The notes under the pieces are model-generated. The model made no database searches, was not told the origin of the DNA, and worked only from the letters and a program-made list of their open reading frames with translations. 64,000 bases of DNA from Bradyrhizobium sp. CCBAU 51765 (GTDB lineage Bacteria; Pseudomonadota; Alphaproteobacteria; Rhizobiales; Xanthobacteraceae), in contig NZ_CP030038.1 of assembly GCF_015291725.1 (NCBI RefSeq), positions 5,259,001 through 5,323,000 of the forward strand, in the 5' to 3' direction. Both the position numbers and the translations under genes were made by a program. This document shows positions 43,468 to 53,003 of the stretch, one piece after another. Numbering within the stretch: the first letter of the stretch is position 1; the number at the start of each line of letters is the position of its first letter.

Positions 43468-44178
43468 TCAGCACCCCGGCGGCAAGATCGGCGAAACTCC
43501 GGGCGTTGGCGCCGCGCCTGACGCGTTGGCCGGCAGCACTGTTGCAGGAGATGCCAGATTCATCGTCATGCTTTCCGCACAGGTCGTGGTGTTGGGGCTG
43601 GGCGCGACGGCAGCACTTGGATCAATGCCCGTGCCGACGTCGCCGCTGATCGCGACCGGGATCGTACCCGGGGGCGGCCCGGCCTGCACTTGCGGAATCG
43701 AGAGCGGCAAACTTGCAGCGCTCGCCACCGTCCCGCCCGGCGTTGAGCTGCACGCCACTGTCACCCCCGTCCCTGACGGTGCGGCCGCGGAAATTGTCCC
43801 GATCGAGCTCCCGTTTTGTCCCATGAGCGGTACGATTGGAGCCACATTCCCCGCCGTCGGCGATCCCGTGCTCGATGCGGTCGGCATTGTCGGCACCGAC
43901 GTCGGAGATATCGGAGACGTCGATGGTGGCGCACAGACGACGACCGTACCCGGCGTCGTCGGATCGGAGGCGAGTGGAACGGGTGCCAGCGTGGTATCGG
44001 GTGCGCCTTGCACAGTCGTTGCGGAGAACGGACCCGGGCTATTGAGCGGTGAGGTGACGATCGCGCCCGGTACGGTCGGTAGGCTCATCGCCGTGCTACC
44101 GGTTGTCGCGACCTGGGCTTTGCCCGCGGAGCAGCCGAGCAGCACGGCGGCGAACGCCGCGCAAACGACGCGGATCAT
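43468..44178 (-). CDS. Secreted Pro/Thr/Ser-rich protein at the end of an RND operon
   Basis: 236 residues. N-terminal signal with a lipobox-like VLLGC (Cys16) or, alternatively, cleavage after KAQ. The remainder is low complexity in P, T, S, G and A with spaced Cys (VVVCAPPST, VACSSTPGG, TTTCAES, PPGC). It shares LPT...TSPLN and TPGVSPI elements with the protein at 19690, which also sits in an RND operon. The ATG overlaps the adaptor stop (ATGA), so it is translationally tied to the pump genes. Possibly a periplasmic or cell-surface accessory; no enzyme motif. Confidence 0.7.
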   Translation of the reverse strand: MIRVVCAAFAAVLLGCSAGKAQVATTGSTAMSLPTVPGAIVTSPLNSPGPFSATTVQGAPDTTLAPVPLASDPTTPGTVVVCAPPSTSPISPTSVPTMPTASSTGSPTAGNVAPIVPLMGQNGSSIGTISAAAPSGTGVTVACSSTPGGTVASAASLPLSIPQVQAGPPPGTIPVAISGDVGTGIDPSAAVAPSPNTTTCAESMTMNLASPATVLPANASGAAPTPGVSPILPPGC

Positions 44179-45461
44179 GTCTGCCCCCCCTCGCTCGCCT
44201 CATTCTTGCGTATGGAGACGCGGCTACCCTCCGCCAGATTGACCGCTGGACTGAGCACGACTTGCTCGCCGGGCTTCACGCCCTCGCGCACTTCGACCGA
44301 GGTGCCGAAATCTCGCGCGATCGAGACCTTCTGCAAATGAACGGTGCCGTTGCGCACGACTGCGACATGAAGGCCGTTCTGGTCGAAGACCAGCGCATCG
44401 GCGGGAATCGACATCGACGGCGTCTTGCGCGGGATCGACAGTTCGACCGTGCAGTAGATGCCGGGATTCAACGCGCCATCGGGATTGGGCACGTCGATCT
44501 CGGTCAGCAGCGTTCGGCTTCCCGGCTGCAACGCCGTCGCGATGCGCGTGACCTTCCCTGGAAATGCCCGGTCCGGGATCTCGGGAACGTGAATCTCGGC
44601 CGCGACCCCAGGCGCGACGCCGAAGGCCTCGTCCTGCGGTACGAACACTTGCGTTCGGATCACGTTCGAATGCATCAGCGTGAACATGAAGGTCGATCCC
44701 GCCTGAACGAGGCTGCCATTGTCCACGTTGCGCTGCGTGATCACACCGTCGAACGGTGCCACCACACGCTGGTAGGCCTTCTCCTGTTGAAGCACGCGAA
44801 TCTGCGCCTCTTGTGCCGTGATGTTCGATTGGGCGACGCTCACGGCCGCCTGCTGGGCGCGCAAGGTAAGACGGTCGTTGTCGCCCTGCTGGGCCGTCAA
44901 CCAGCCCTGCTTGACCAGATTGCTGTCCCGCGAATTGGTGACGTCGGCAAGCTCCCGGCTCGCCTGTGCCTGCTGCAACGCCGCCTGGTTCTGCGCCAGC
45001 GTCGCCTGCGCCTGCGCGATCTGCTGGTCGAGTTCCGGCGCGGTGATCTCCGCCAGGAGATCGCCCTTCTTCACATGATCGCCGATGTCGACATAGCGCT
45101 TCTCGATGTAGCCGCTGGCCCGTGCGAAGATGTTCGCCGCCTCGAATGCCGTCGTCGTCGCCGGCAGAGTGACCTTCGTGATCTCGGGGCTGGCGCGGAC
45201 CGTCGCCACCCGAACCTCCGGAACGGCGGTCCTGATCTGCTCTGCCGATACAGCCAGATCGCGCGCGGCCTGATAGTGCCGCCAGCCACCCACGCCGAGA
45301 CCGCCGGCAAGGAGCAGGACCATGGCGCCGCCGAGCCATACGCCGCCGTAGCGGCGGCGCTGCCGCGCGTCCTTGCCCGGCAGCTCCACGATGCGGCCGC
45401 TTTCCGCATCGGGCGGCTTGCTCACGTCGTGACTATTGGTCCGCACCCGAACATCGCTCAT
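44175..45461 (-). CDS. RND periplasmic adaptor (HlyD/AcrA-type)
   Basis: 428 residues. Cytoplasmic ~45 residues, membrane anchor (GGAMVLLLAGGLGVGGW), lipoyl halves FARASGYIEKRYVDIGDHVK and VVAPFDGVITQRNVDNGSLV around a long Gln/Ala-rich coiled coil (QIAQAQATLAQNQAALQQAQ), then the barrel domain and ARDFGTSVEVREGVKPGEQV. It links the RND pump to an outer-membrane channel not in this operon. ATG 45461 overlaps the pump stop and its own stop overlaps the Pro-rich gene; both overlaps are ATGA. Confidence 0.9.
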   Translation of the reverse strand: MSDVRVRTNSHDVSKPPDAESGRIVELPGKDARQRRRYGGVWLGGAMVLLLAGGLGVGGWRHYQAARDLAVSAEQIRTAVPEVRVATVRASPEITKVTLPATTTAFEAANIFARASGYIEKRYVDIGDHVKKGDLLAEITAPELDQQIAQAQATLAQNQAALQQAQASRELADVTNSRDSNLVKQGWLTAQQGDNDRLTLRAQQAAVSVAQSNITAQEAQIRVLQQEKAYQRVVAPFDGVITQRNVDNGSLVQAGSTFMFTLMHSNVIRTQVFVPQDEAFGVAPGVAAEIHVPEIPDRAFPGKVTRIATALQPGSRTLLTEIDVPNPDGALNPGIYCTVELSIPRKTPSMSIPADALVFDQNGLHVAVVRNGTVHLQKVSIARDFGTSVEVREGVKPGEQVVLSPAVNLAEGSRVSIRKNEASEGGQT

Positions 45462-48400
45462 TCCGGTAACTCCTCGAACACGCCGTGGTGAGGCTTGCCG
45501 TCGTTGCGCTTGCGCAGCCAGGCGAAGAGATAGGGCACGATCAGCAACGTCGTCGGCGTTGCGAACAGCAGCCCGCCGATCACGGCACGGGCGAGCGCCG
45601 CGTTCTGCTCCTCGCCCGGGCCTCCGATCGCCATCGGGACCATGCCCACGATCATCGCGGCAGCCGTCATCAGCACGGGGCGGATTCGCGTGCGGCCCGC
45701 GTTCAGCGCAGCCTCGAACGCGGTGTGCCCATTCAGTTGCGCGTCACGCGCGAAGGTCACGAGCAGGATGGAATTGGCCGATGCGACGCCCACGGCCATG
45801 ATCGCACCCATCAGCGAAGGCACGTTCAGCGTCGTCCCCGTGATGAACAGCATCGTCATGATACCGCAGAAGGTCGCGGGCAACGCCATGATGACGACAA
45901 GGGGATCACCGAAGTTCTGGTAGTTCACGACCATCAACAGATAGACCAGGATGGCGGCAAACAGCAGCCCGATCCCGAGATCGCGGAACGATTGATGCAT
46001 GCTCTGGATCTGCCCCAGAACCTCAATCGAATTTCCCGGCTGGAGCTGCTTTTGAAGCGTCGACGTGACCTTGCCGATATCGGCCGAGACGCCGCCGAGA
46101 TCGCGCCCCTGCACGCTCGCATAGACGTCATACACCGGCTGAACGTTTGCCTGGTTCAAATTGGTGGGTACAGTTCCGCGCTTGAAGGTCGCAACATTGC
46201 TGAGCAGCCCTGGCACCGTCTGTCCGCTTGCAGCCGACGAGGCCGACACCGGCGTGTTCTCCAGTGCGTTGAGCGAGTTGGCCCTGTACTCCGGCGTCTG
46301 GACGGCAAGATAATAAGGGATGCCCGACGTCGGGTCGGTCCAGAAATTCGGCGAGACCTGGGCGGACGAGCTGAGGCTGACATTGATGTTGGTTGCCACC
46401 GTGCTGGCATTGAGCCCCAGCTGTGCGGCCCTTGTGCGATCGATGTCGGCGTAGAACGCGGGAGCGTCGACCTCCTGTTGAAGATGCGCGTCGACGACTC
46501 CCGGAATGGCCGCCAGGCGCTTTTGCAGCTCCTTTGCGACGGACAGATTGTCGGCGCCGTAGCCGACGGTACGGACGTCGATTTGCGCCGGCAGGCCGAA
46601 ATTCAGGATCTGGGTGACGATATCCGCCGCCTGGAAATAGAAGACGTCCTCGGGGAATGCCGCTGGGAGGACCTGGCGCAGCTTCTTGACGTAATCTGCG
46701 GTCGGTCTGTGGCCGTCCTTGAGCGATACCAGGATCGTGCCATCGTTCACTCCTATCGTCGATCCGTCGGTGAAGGCCAGATTGTAGGGACGCGCCGGCA
46801 AGCCGATATTGTCGACGATCAGCCCGCGATCCCGGTCCGGAATGACTTCGCGGATCTTATCCTCGACCGCCTGGAAGATGGCCTCGGTGCGCTCGATCCG
46901 GGTCCCCGCCGGCGCACGAACATGGAGCTGGATCTGACCACCGTCGATCAGGGGATAGAAATCCCTGCCCACGTAGACGAACATGACGGCCCCGAGCGAC
47001 AGCACGAGCACGGCAGCGATCGGCACGATGCTGCGGCTCCGGAGCAGAGTCGTCAGGACTTCGGAATAGCCGTCGCGCAGGCGCTCGAAGCCGCGCTCGA
47101 ACGCGGCGGATGCGCGCGAAAACATGCCGGACGAGCTCGCGCCCTCGCCATGGCGCCGCTCCCCCTTCAGCAGCAGACCGATCGTGATCGGCGTGAGGGT
47201 CCGCGACAGCGCGTACGACGCCAGCATTGCAAACACCACCGCAAGGCCGAGCGGCGTGAAGAGGTATTGCGCCGGTCCTTCGAGGAATATGACCGAGGTG
47301 AAGACGCAGCTGATGGCGAGCGTGGAGACGAGCGTCGGTACGGCGATCTCGGCCGCACCGTGCAGCGTCGCCTCCGACAGCGGCATCCCCTCCTCGGTCC
47401 AGAGCCGATGCGTGTTCTCGATCGTCACCGTCGAATCGTCGACCAGAATGCCCACTGCGAGCGCCAGCCCACCCAGCGTCATGGTGTTGAGGGTCTCGCC
47501 GAGAAAATGGAGCACGATGAGCGAGGACAGCATCGCGAGCGGGATGGAGATCAGAACGACGAGCGTCGACCGCCACGATCCCAGAAATACCAGGATCATC
47601 AGCGCCGTGAGACCGGCCGCGATCGCTCCTTCGCGCAGCACACCGTCGACGGAGTGAGTGACGAAGACCGATTGGTCGAACAATTCGCTGATCTTCAGCC
47701 CGGCCGGCGCCGACGCCCGAATCGACTTCAAGGCCTGCTTGACCCCGTTGACGACGGCAAGCGTCGAAGCGTTGCCATTCTTGATCACGCTAAGCAGAAC
47801 CGAGCGGTGACCGTCCTCGCGCACGATATTCTGCTGGACCTGCGATCCGTCCCGAACCTGGGCGACATCCTTCAGCAGGATCGTCGCGCCGTTCGCGAAC
47901 TTGACCGGAATCATGTTGAGATCCTTGATCGAGGCCGGCGTCGCATTGGTTCGCACAGTGTACTGGGTATCGCCGATCTTCGCCGTTCCGGTCGGCAGTG
48001 TCAGGTTCTGGGTGTTCACCGCATTGACGATGTCGAGCGGCGTCAATCCGCGCGACGCGAGTTTGTTCGGGTCGATGTCGACCATGATCTGGCGATATTT
48101 TCCTCCCGCAGGCGTCGGCAGCGTCACCCCGGGAACAGGCGCCAGTTGCTGCCGGATCCGATAGATGCCGAAGTCGTACAATTGCTGTTCGTTCAACTTG
48201 TTCGACTCGAGGCTGAGCTGCAGCACCGGCACGCTCGACGCATTGAACTGCACGATCACGGGCGGCTGAATGCCCGGCGGCATCAGGGCGCGGATGGCGT
48301 TCGTTGCCGATACGATCTGCGAGATCGCGAGATCGAGATTGACGTCCGGCTGGAAGTAGATCTTTTGAACCGACAGGCCATTGAGCGTCTGCGCTTCGAT

Positions 48401-48640
48401 ATTCTTGATGCCGGTGACATTGGCGCTGATCGAATACTGGCTGTACGTGGAGACGCGCTGCTCCATCTCCGGCGTCGAGAGGCCGGTATAGCTCCAGATG
48501 ACCGTGACGACGGGGATGCGGATCTCGGGAAAGATATCCGTCGGCATCGACCAGACAGAGATGCCGCCCAGAAACAGGATCAGGGCCGCGAGCACATAGA
48601 ATGTGTGCGGAAACCGGAGCGCAAAGCGGACAATTCCCAT
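45458..48640 (-). CDS. RND efflux transporter (HAE1-type)
   Basis: 1060 residues. N-terminal FYVLAALILFLGGISVWSMP, periplasmic loops, TM4 with the proton-relay Asp pair in AVGILVDDSTVTIENTHRLW, and the C-terminal PVLMTAAAMIVGMVPMAIGG. Gene order pump-adaptor is the reverse of the other RND operon in the window. It starts 60 bases after the sigma-factor gene, with no strong ribosome-binding site (GTAGTTGTCTCC before the ATG), so coupling to upstream translation may matter. Likely exports organic compounds rather than metals: no metal-binding motif was noted in TM4. Confidence 0.9.
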   Translation of the reverse strand: MGIVRFALRFPHTFYVLAALILFLGGISVWSMPTDIFPEIRIPVVTVIWSYTGLSTPEMEQRVSTYSQYSISANVTGIKNIEAQTLNGLSVQKIYFQPDVNLDLAISQIVSATNAIRALMPPGIQPPVIVQFNASSVPVLQLSLESNKLNEQQLYDFGIYRIRQQLAPVPGVTLPTPAGGKYRQIMVDIDPNKLASRGLTPLDIVNAVNTQNLTLPTGTAKIGDTQYTVRTNATPASIKDLNMIPVKFANGATILLKDVAQVRDGSQVQQNIVREDGHRSVLLSVIKNGNASTLAVVNGVKQALKSIRASAPAGLKISELFDQSVFVTHSVDGVLREGAIAAGLTALMILVFLGSWRSTLVVLISIPLAMLSSLIVLHFLGETLNTMTLGGLALAVGILVDDSTVTIENTHRLWTEEGMPLSEATLHGAAEIAVPTLVSTLAISCVFTSVIFLEGPAQYLFTPLGLAVVFAMLASYALSRTLTPITIGLLLKGERRHGEGASSSGMFSRASAAFERGFERLRDGYSEVLTTLLRSRSIVPIAAVLVLSLGAVMFVYVGRDFYPLIDGGQIQLHVRAPAGTRIERTEAIFQAVEDKIREVIPDRDRGLIVDNIGLPARPYNLAFTDGSTIGVNDGTILVSLKDGHRPTADYVKKLRQVLPAAFPEDVFYFQAADIVTQILNFGLPAQIDVRTVGYGADNLSVAKELQKRLAAIPGVVDAHLQQEVDAPAFYADIDRTRAAQLGLNASTVATNINVSLSSSAQVSPNFWTDPTSGIPYYLAVQTPEYRANSLNALENTPVSASSAASGQTVPGLLSNVATFKRGTVPTNLNQANVQPVYDVYASVQGRDLGGVSADIGKVTSTLQKQLQPGNSIEVLGQIQSMHQSFRDLGIGLLFAAILVYLLMVVNYQNFGDPLVVIMALPATFCGIMTMLFITGTTLNVPSLMGAIMAVGVASANSILLVTFARDAQLNGHTAFEAALNAGRTRIRPVLMTAAAMIVGMVPMAIGGPGEEQNAALARAVIGGLLFATPTTLLIVPYLFAWLRKRNDGKPHHGVFEELPE

Positions 48641-48700
48641 GGAGACAACTACTTCGAGCAGGTTACGGGAAATTTTCAGATGGCGACGATGCTTGACCGT

Positions 48701-49738
48701 TCAAATGAAATCGAGTTCAGCATCGCGACCTCTCGACCGCTCACGTCGATGCGAACGCCTCGCGCTCGAGATAGTGTCAGGACAGGTGGGTGGCGACAGA
48801 GACGACGCCGCGCACCGCCCCTGCCCCCGGGCGGTGACCACGGGCTCCAGGGTGGCACGGATGGCGGCACGCCTGACCTTTGCAAAGGCGCGAATCTCGA
48901 TCTGCCGAACGCGCTCGCTGGAGATCGAAAGCTCGCGGGCGAGCTGATCGAGCGTCGGGGGATGCTCCGCCAGCCGCCTTGCCTCCAGCACGCGCCGCTC
49001 GCGCCCCGTGAGGCCATTCAGCGCAATGCGCAGGGCATCGGTCCGATGTTCCATCTGATCCTGATCGGCAAGGACGGTCTCGGCGTCGCTCGCCTCGTCC
49101 ACAAGCAAGGCCTCCCACTCGGTACCTTGCTCGTCGCCGCCAACCCGCGCATTCAGCGATAGGTCGCCGTGCAGGCGGCAATCCATCTCCATCACATCGC
49201 GCGCCGAAACTTCGAGCCTGGTGGCGATCGCCTCGGCGACATCGGGGGTAAGCCGCGCCATCCCGCCCTGGCCGGCCTTTCTCATCTCGCCGCGAAGCCG
49301 GAAGAACAGTTTCTTTTGCGCGGCCGTTGTTCCGATCTTGACCAGCGACCAGGAGCGCAGGATGTATTCGTGGATGGCGGCCTTGATCCACCACGTCGCA
49401 TAGGTGGAAAATCGCGAGTTTCGGTCGGGCTCGAACCGCGACGCGGCAATCACGAGCCCGAGATTGGCCTCGGCCATGAGATCTGCGAACGGAAGGCCGT
49501 ATCCCCTGTAGCTCCGCGCGACCTTGGCGGCGAGCCTGAGGTGGCTCGTGACGAGCGCATTCGCGGCGTCGCCGTCCCTCCTCTCCTGCCAGCGACGCGC
49601 AAGCTGCTGCTCCTGCTCGCGTTCGAGCAGGTCGTACCGGCCGATGACTGTGGAATACGCATTGAACACAGCAGCCGCCGTACGCCTGCCCGGCTCAGCC
49701 GTATCGATCCTGCTCAAACCCGCATGTCGCATTGGCAT
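48701..49738 (-). CDS. RpoH-group alternative sigma factor with C-terminal extension
   Basis: 345 residues. Region 2: LVTSHLRLAAKVARSYRGYG, LMAEANLGLVIAASRFEP, FSTYATWWIKAAIHEYILRS; then the RpoH box QKKLFFRLR (near residues 141-149), diagnostic of heat-shock sigma factors; region 4.2 TLDQLARELSISSERVRQIE. After residue ~297 an extra ~48-residue Arg/Ser-rich tail follows that normal RpoH (~300 residues) lacks. ATG 49738 has GGGAG upstream. Divergent from standard RpoH, so probably a secondary paralogue. Lies between a two-component pair and an RND operon on the same strand. Confidence 0.85.
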   Translation of the reverse strand: MPMRHAGLSRIDTAEPGRRTAAAVFNAYSTVIGRYDLLEREQEQQLARRWQERRDGDAANALVTSHLRLAAKVARSYRGYGLPFADLMAEANLGLVIAASRFEPDRNSRFSTYATWWIKAAIHEYILRSWSLVKIGTTAAQKKLFFRLRGEMRKAGQGGMARLTPDVAEAIATRLEVSARDVMEMDCRLHGDLSLNARVGGDEQGTEWEALLVDEASDAETVLADQDQMEHRTDALRIALNGLTGRERRVLEARRLAEHPPTLDQLARELSISSERVRQIEIRAFAKVRRAAIRATLEPVVTARGQGRCAASSLSPPTCPDTISSARRSHRRERSRGRDAELDFI

Positions 49739-49885
49739 CTTTTGCTCCCACATTCGAACCGGCAAGTCGAACGTAAGAAGCCTCCGACTGACGGCGCCAG
49801 TAAACTGCACTTAACAAGCCTGAATTCGCTTTCAGATATCTCGCCGCTCTTTCCGCTTCGCACGGATCGCACGTGGCATCGGCGG

Positions 49886-51310
49886 TCACGTCGGCGCGAG
49901 GCTCGCGTGAAGCGAACGATCCGGCGCCGATGCCGCGGGTTCGTGTGACGTCGCGCCCGTCGTGGCGAGGATCTCCACCCGTCCGCCGGGTGCCGGGCAA
50001 ATGGTCAGGCAGAAGCCGTGCAACTTCAGAATCGCAGCGACGAGGCTCAGTCCCAGCCCCACTCCCGGCGTGTTGCGCATCTTGTCGGAGCGATAGAACC
50101 GACGCAGCACCGCCTCGCGCTCCGACTCACCGATGCCGGGGCCAGTATCGCTCACGCGCACGAGCACGGCCCTGTCGTCCGACACCAGCTCGAGCGTCAC
50201 TCTTCCGCCCGCGGGGGTGAACTTGACGGCATTGTCCACGAGATTGGCAACCGCCTCGAACAGCAGGTCCCGATCACCCCGCACCTGCACTTTGCGGTCG
50301 ATCTCGACGTCGATGTCGATATCCTTGTCTTCGGCAATCGGTTCGTACACGTCGCACACCTGTCGCAGGATCTCGTCGAGCGCGACGTCGCCGAAGCCGG
50401 CCGTACGGCTGCTGCTCTCGATTTCGGCGAGACGCAGCAGCGCGGTGACGATTGCGAGCGATTGGTCGATTCCGGCCATTGCCTTGTCCACGATGTCCTG
50501 AAGGTCCTCCAGCGTGGCCGCGTGTGTGCGCCCGCGCTCCAGCGCCAGGCGGGCTCGCGTGAGCGGCGTTCTGAGATCGTGAGCGATATCGTTGCCGACA
50601 CCGGCCAGCGCGTTGATCGTGGTCTCCATTTCATCGAGCATGCCGTTGACGATCCTGGCCAGCCGCGCGAACGGATCGTCCGCATCGGCCTGTGGGAGCC
50701 GCTCGTGGAGATCACCGGCAACGATGCGCTGAACGTGCCGGTTCACCTGCTCGACGCGCCGCTGCGCACGGATGCTCAGCCACGCCCCGGCGAGCAGGCA
50801 GAGGCAGAATGCCGGCAGCAGGCCGAGCAGCAGCGCCTGTCCGACGACGATGGATATCTCGCGCGTCTCGTCGACATTCCGCCCGATCACGAGGATATGG
50901 CCGTCGCCGAGCCGCCTGCCCGCGGCCTTGACGACGGCATCGTGAACCGTCGACGGCCCGTCCCGTGCGAGCCGCACGCTCCGGACCGGTCCGCCGACAT
51001 CGAGCTTTGATGGCAATCGCGCGATGTTGCCGGCAAGCCGGGTCCCTGCGGCATCGAACAGGCCGGCATATTGCACGCCGCGCGAATCCTGCTTGAGATG
51101 ATCGGAGATCGCGTCGATGAGACGGCCGGGCGGCAATTCGGCCATGAAGTTGAGCTGCGTTGCAATCATACGGTCGGATCGCATGATCAGGTAGTCGTCG
51201 ATCTTCCAGTAGATGAAGCCGAACAGGGCGGCGACGAACAACGCCAGCGTGGCTGCTATCGCCGCGGCCCACAGGAACGTGTTCGAACGAATGAACTGAA
51301 TCTGGCGCAT
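49886..51310 (-). CDS. EnvZ/QseC-type membrane sensor histidine kinase
   Basis: 474 residues. Membrane helix near residues 10-30 (FLWAAAIAATLALFVAALFG), ~130-residue periplasmic sensor, second helix (GQALLLGLLPAFCLCLLAGAW), HAMP, DHp with His244 in NDIAHDLRTPLTRARLALE, HATPase with NLVDNAVKF, DTGPGIG and GLGLSLVAAI. Phosphorylates the OmpR-type regulator 16 bases upstream. The sensor region has no domain I can name. ATG 51310 (MRQIQF) was chosen; an upstream extension would overlap the regulator gene. Confidence 0.88.
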   Translation of the reverse strand: MRQIQFIRSNTFLWAAAIAATLALFVAALFGFIYWKIDDYLIMRSDRMIATQLNFMAELPPGRLIDAISDHLKQDSRGVQYAGLFDAAGTRLAGNIARLPSKLDVGGPVRSVRLARDGPSTVHDAVVKAAGRRLGDGHILVIGRNVDETREISIVVGQALLLGLLPAFCLCLLAGAWLSIRAQRRVEQVNRHVQRIVAGDLHERLPQADADDPFARLARIVNGMLDEMETTINALAGVGNDIAHDLRTPLTRARLALERGRTHAATLEDLQDIVDKAMAGIDQSLAIVTALLRLAEIESSSRTAGFGDVALDEILRQVCDVYEPIAEDKDIDIDVEIDRKVQVRGDRDLLFEAVANLVDNAVKFTPAGGRVTLELVSDDRAVLVRVSDTGPGIGESEREAVLRRFYRSDKMRNTPGVGLGLSLVAAILKLHGFCLTICPAPGGRVEILATTGATSHEPAASAPDRSLHASLAPT

Positions 51311-51326
51311 CGATCCGCCGAACCTG

Positions 51327-52004
51327 TTAACGAGTGCGCAGCACGAAGCCGGAGCCGCGAACATTGTGAATGAGCTGCGTCTCGCCGGGGCCGTCGACCT
51401 TGTGACGAAGGCGGCCCATGTGCACGTCGATGAGATTGGTGGTTGCCGGAACGAATTTGTAATTCCAGACCTCCTCGAGCAGCATCGCGCGGGTCAGCAG
51501 CTGATCGCTTCGGCGCATCATGTATTCGAGCAGGCGGAATTCGCGCGGCAGCAGATCAATCTCGCGCTCGCCTCGCCGCGCGGTCCGCTCGATCAGGTCG
51601 AGCTCCAGCGGCCCGGCGCACAACGTGGTCTCGCGGCTGTCGATCGGACGCCGCAGCAACGCCTCCACGCGGGCGACGAGCTCGATCAGCGCGAACGGCT
51701 TGGTGAGATAGTCGTCTCCGCCGACGCGCAACCCGCGCACCCTGTCGTCGACCGCGCCGAGCGCACTCAGCACCAAAACGGGCGTCCTGACCTGGTCCTT
51801 GCGCAAGGCCTCGATAACGGTCAGCCCGTCCATTCCGGGCAGCATGCGATCCACGATCAGGGCATCGGGAGACGATTCGCGCGCCCGATCGAGACCGTCG
51901 ATCCCGTCGGGCGCCCATCGCACCTCGAACCCGCGCTCGGTGAGTTCGGCCACGATCGCGTCGGCGGTCTCGGCATCATCCTCGATCAGGAGAATCCGCG
52001 TCAT
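51327..52004 (-). CDS. OmpR-family response regulator
   Basis: 225 residues. Receiver with IEDD (8-10), phospho-Asp52 in LIVDRMLPG and the Lys in DDYLTKPF; winged-helix C terminus with LLPREFRLLEYMMRR and NLIDVHMGRLRHKV. ATG 52004 (MTRILLIEDD) is the natural start; the in-frame 89-codon upstream stretch is unrelated. First gene of a same-strand series of regulator, kinase, sigma factor, RND pump, adaptor and Pro-rich protein. Confidence 0.9.
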   Translation of the reverse strand: MTRILLIEDDAETADAIVAELTERGFEVRWAPDGIDGLDRARESSPDALIVDRMLPGMDGLTVIEALRKDQVRTPVLVLSALGAVDDRVRGLRVGGDDYLTKPFALIELVARVEALLRRPIDSRETTLCAGPLELDLIERTARRGEREIDLLPREFRLLEYMMRRSDQLLTRAMLLEEVWNYKFVPATTNLIDVHMGRLRHKVDGPGETQLIHNVRGSGFVLRTR

Positions 52005-52489
52005 TGTGCTGGTTCCACGTCCCGCGAGGCCTCGAGACCGGCGGCGAAGCATGGGCTCGGTGATCCGCGACGACATGTTCAATGCCCGCCCGGGCCGAAC
52101 ACACCAGGCAGGACCGGCATGCGACGCAACGCTGTCTCGCAACAGAAGTAATCCTGCGTGGAATGAAGCACCATTAAATTGCATTTCAGAGCGCCCGCGA
52201 ACAAGGCCACTGCTATCGTCGGCGCGTAGGCGATCGAATGTGCTGTCGCAGCGATCATTTCTCATCTCCATGCAGCAGGACGTTCCAGCAGATATGTCCT
52301 CAGCGAGGCTGCTGTTACGCGCCAGGATCGAAAGCGTTGCGAGTTTGCACGATCGTGCTTGCCGGCAAGGCCGGGATCACGGTCCATTGAACACGGGTGA
52401 GCAATTCGTGCGTTTTGTCGATGCGCGTTCGTCCGCACCTCCTTCGCAGGCCGGCTTGGACTGCCAGCTTTCATCAAAGGAGAAGCCAA
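52005..52489. other. Divergent intergenic region upstream of OmpR-type regulator
   Basis: About 485 bases with no supported gene. It should hold the promoter of the regulator-kinase series (leftward) and of the tiny secreted protein at 52490 (rightward). An AT-rich TTAAATTGCATTTC patch near 52172-52186 is the best core-promoter candidate. No terminator or long repeat was seen. Confidence 0.4.
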
Positions 52490-52735
52490 ATGACCACTCT
52501 CAAGCTCTTGTCGACCGGACTGATCGCAGTCGCCATGCTCGGTGGACCCGCCGTGGCGCGGGAGCGCCATACCGACGTCCGCCCATCCGCCATGCAAGCC
52601 GATCCGGTTGCATCGTACGGGTCGGTCTATCAGGTCGGCCGCGGCTGCGTTCCAGCGCCGCGTGTCGGGGCGTTTGCGACGGCGCCGTGGACCGGCAACA
52701 ACGTCCCCTGTGAGCCGGGCACCGGCAGCTTCTGA
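52490..52735 (+). CDS. Tiny secreted two-Cys protein (paralogue of 42942)
   Basis: 81 residues. Signal peptide MTTLKLLSTGLIAVAMLGGP, cut near AVA|RE; mature part ends RGCVPAPRVGAFATAPW then VPCEPGTGSF. Pattern and signal are clearly shared with the protein at 42942. Ribosome-binding site AAAGGAGAAG at 52476-52485. It faces the OmpR-type regulator gene across a shared 485-base region. Function unknown. Confidence 0.75.
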   Translation: MTTLKLLSTGLIAVAMLGGPAVARERHTDVRPSAMQADPVASYGSVYQVGRGCVPAPRVGAFATAPWTGNNVPCEPGTGSF

Positions 52736-53003
52736 TCCCGACGACGTCGCGGCCGGCCGGGCGGGTGCCTCGCTCGGCCGTCGCCTTTCGCGATGGGGTC
52801 GAGCCTGACGTTGACCCCGTCCACGCTCGGCAGTCGCGTCGGCGGATCACCTCGCCGATGCGCAGCGCCCCGCTCCTGAAATCGAATTCAGTGGGATTGC
52901 CGCACGACCTTCCTATCTTCCCTTCAAGACGGGATTTGCTGGCGGCACGACGCTGAGGCAACGGCATCGGCCGCCGGGCATCCGGACACGAAAGGAGTCC
53001 CTC

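Noticed and set aside
45485..49162. A 1225-codon open frame on the + strand
   Set aside because: It is antisense to the RND pump and sigma-factor genes, is rich in Arg/His/Asp with no domain, and results from high GC codon bias.
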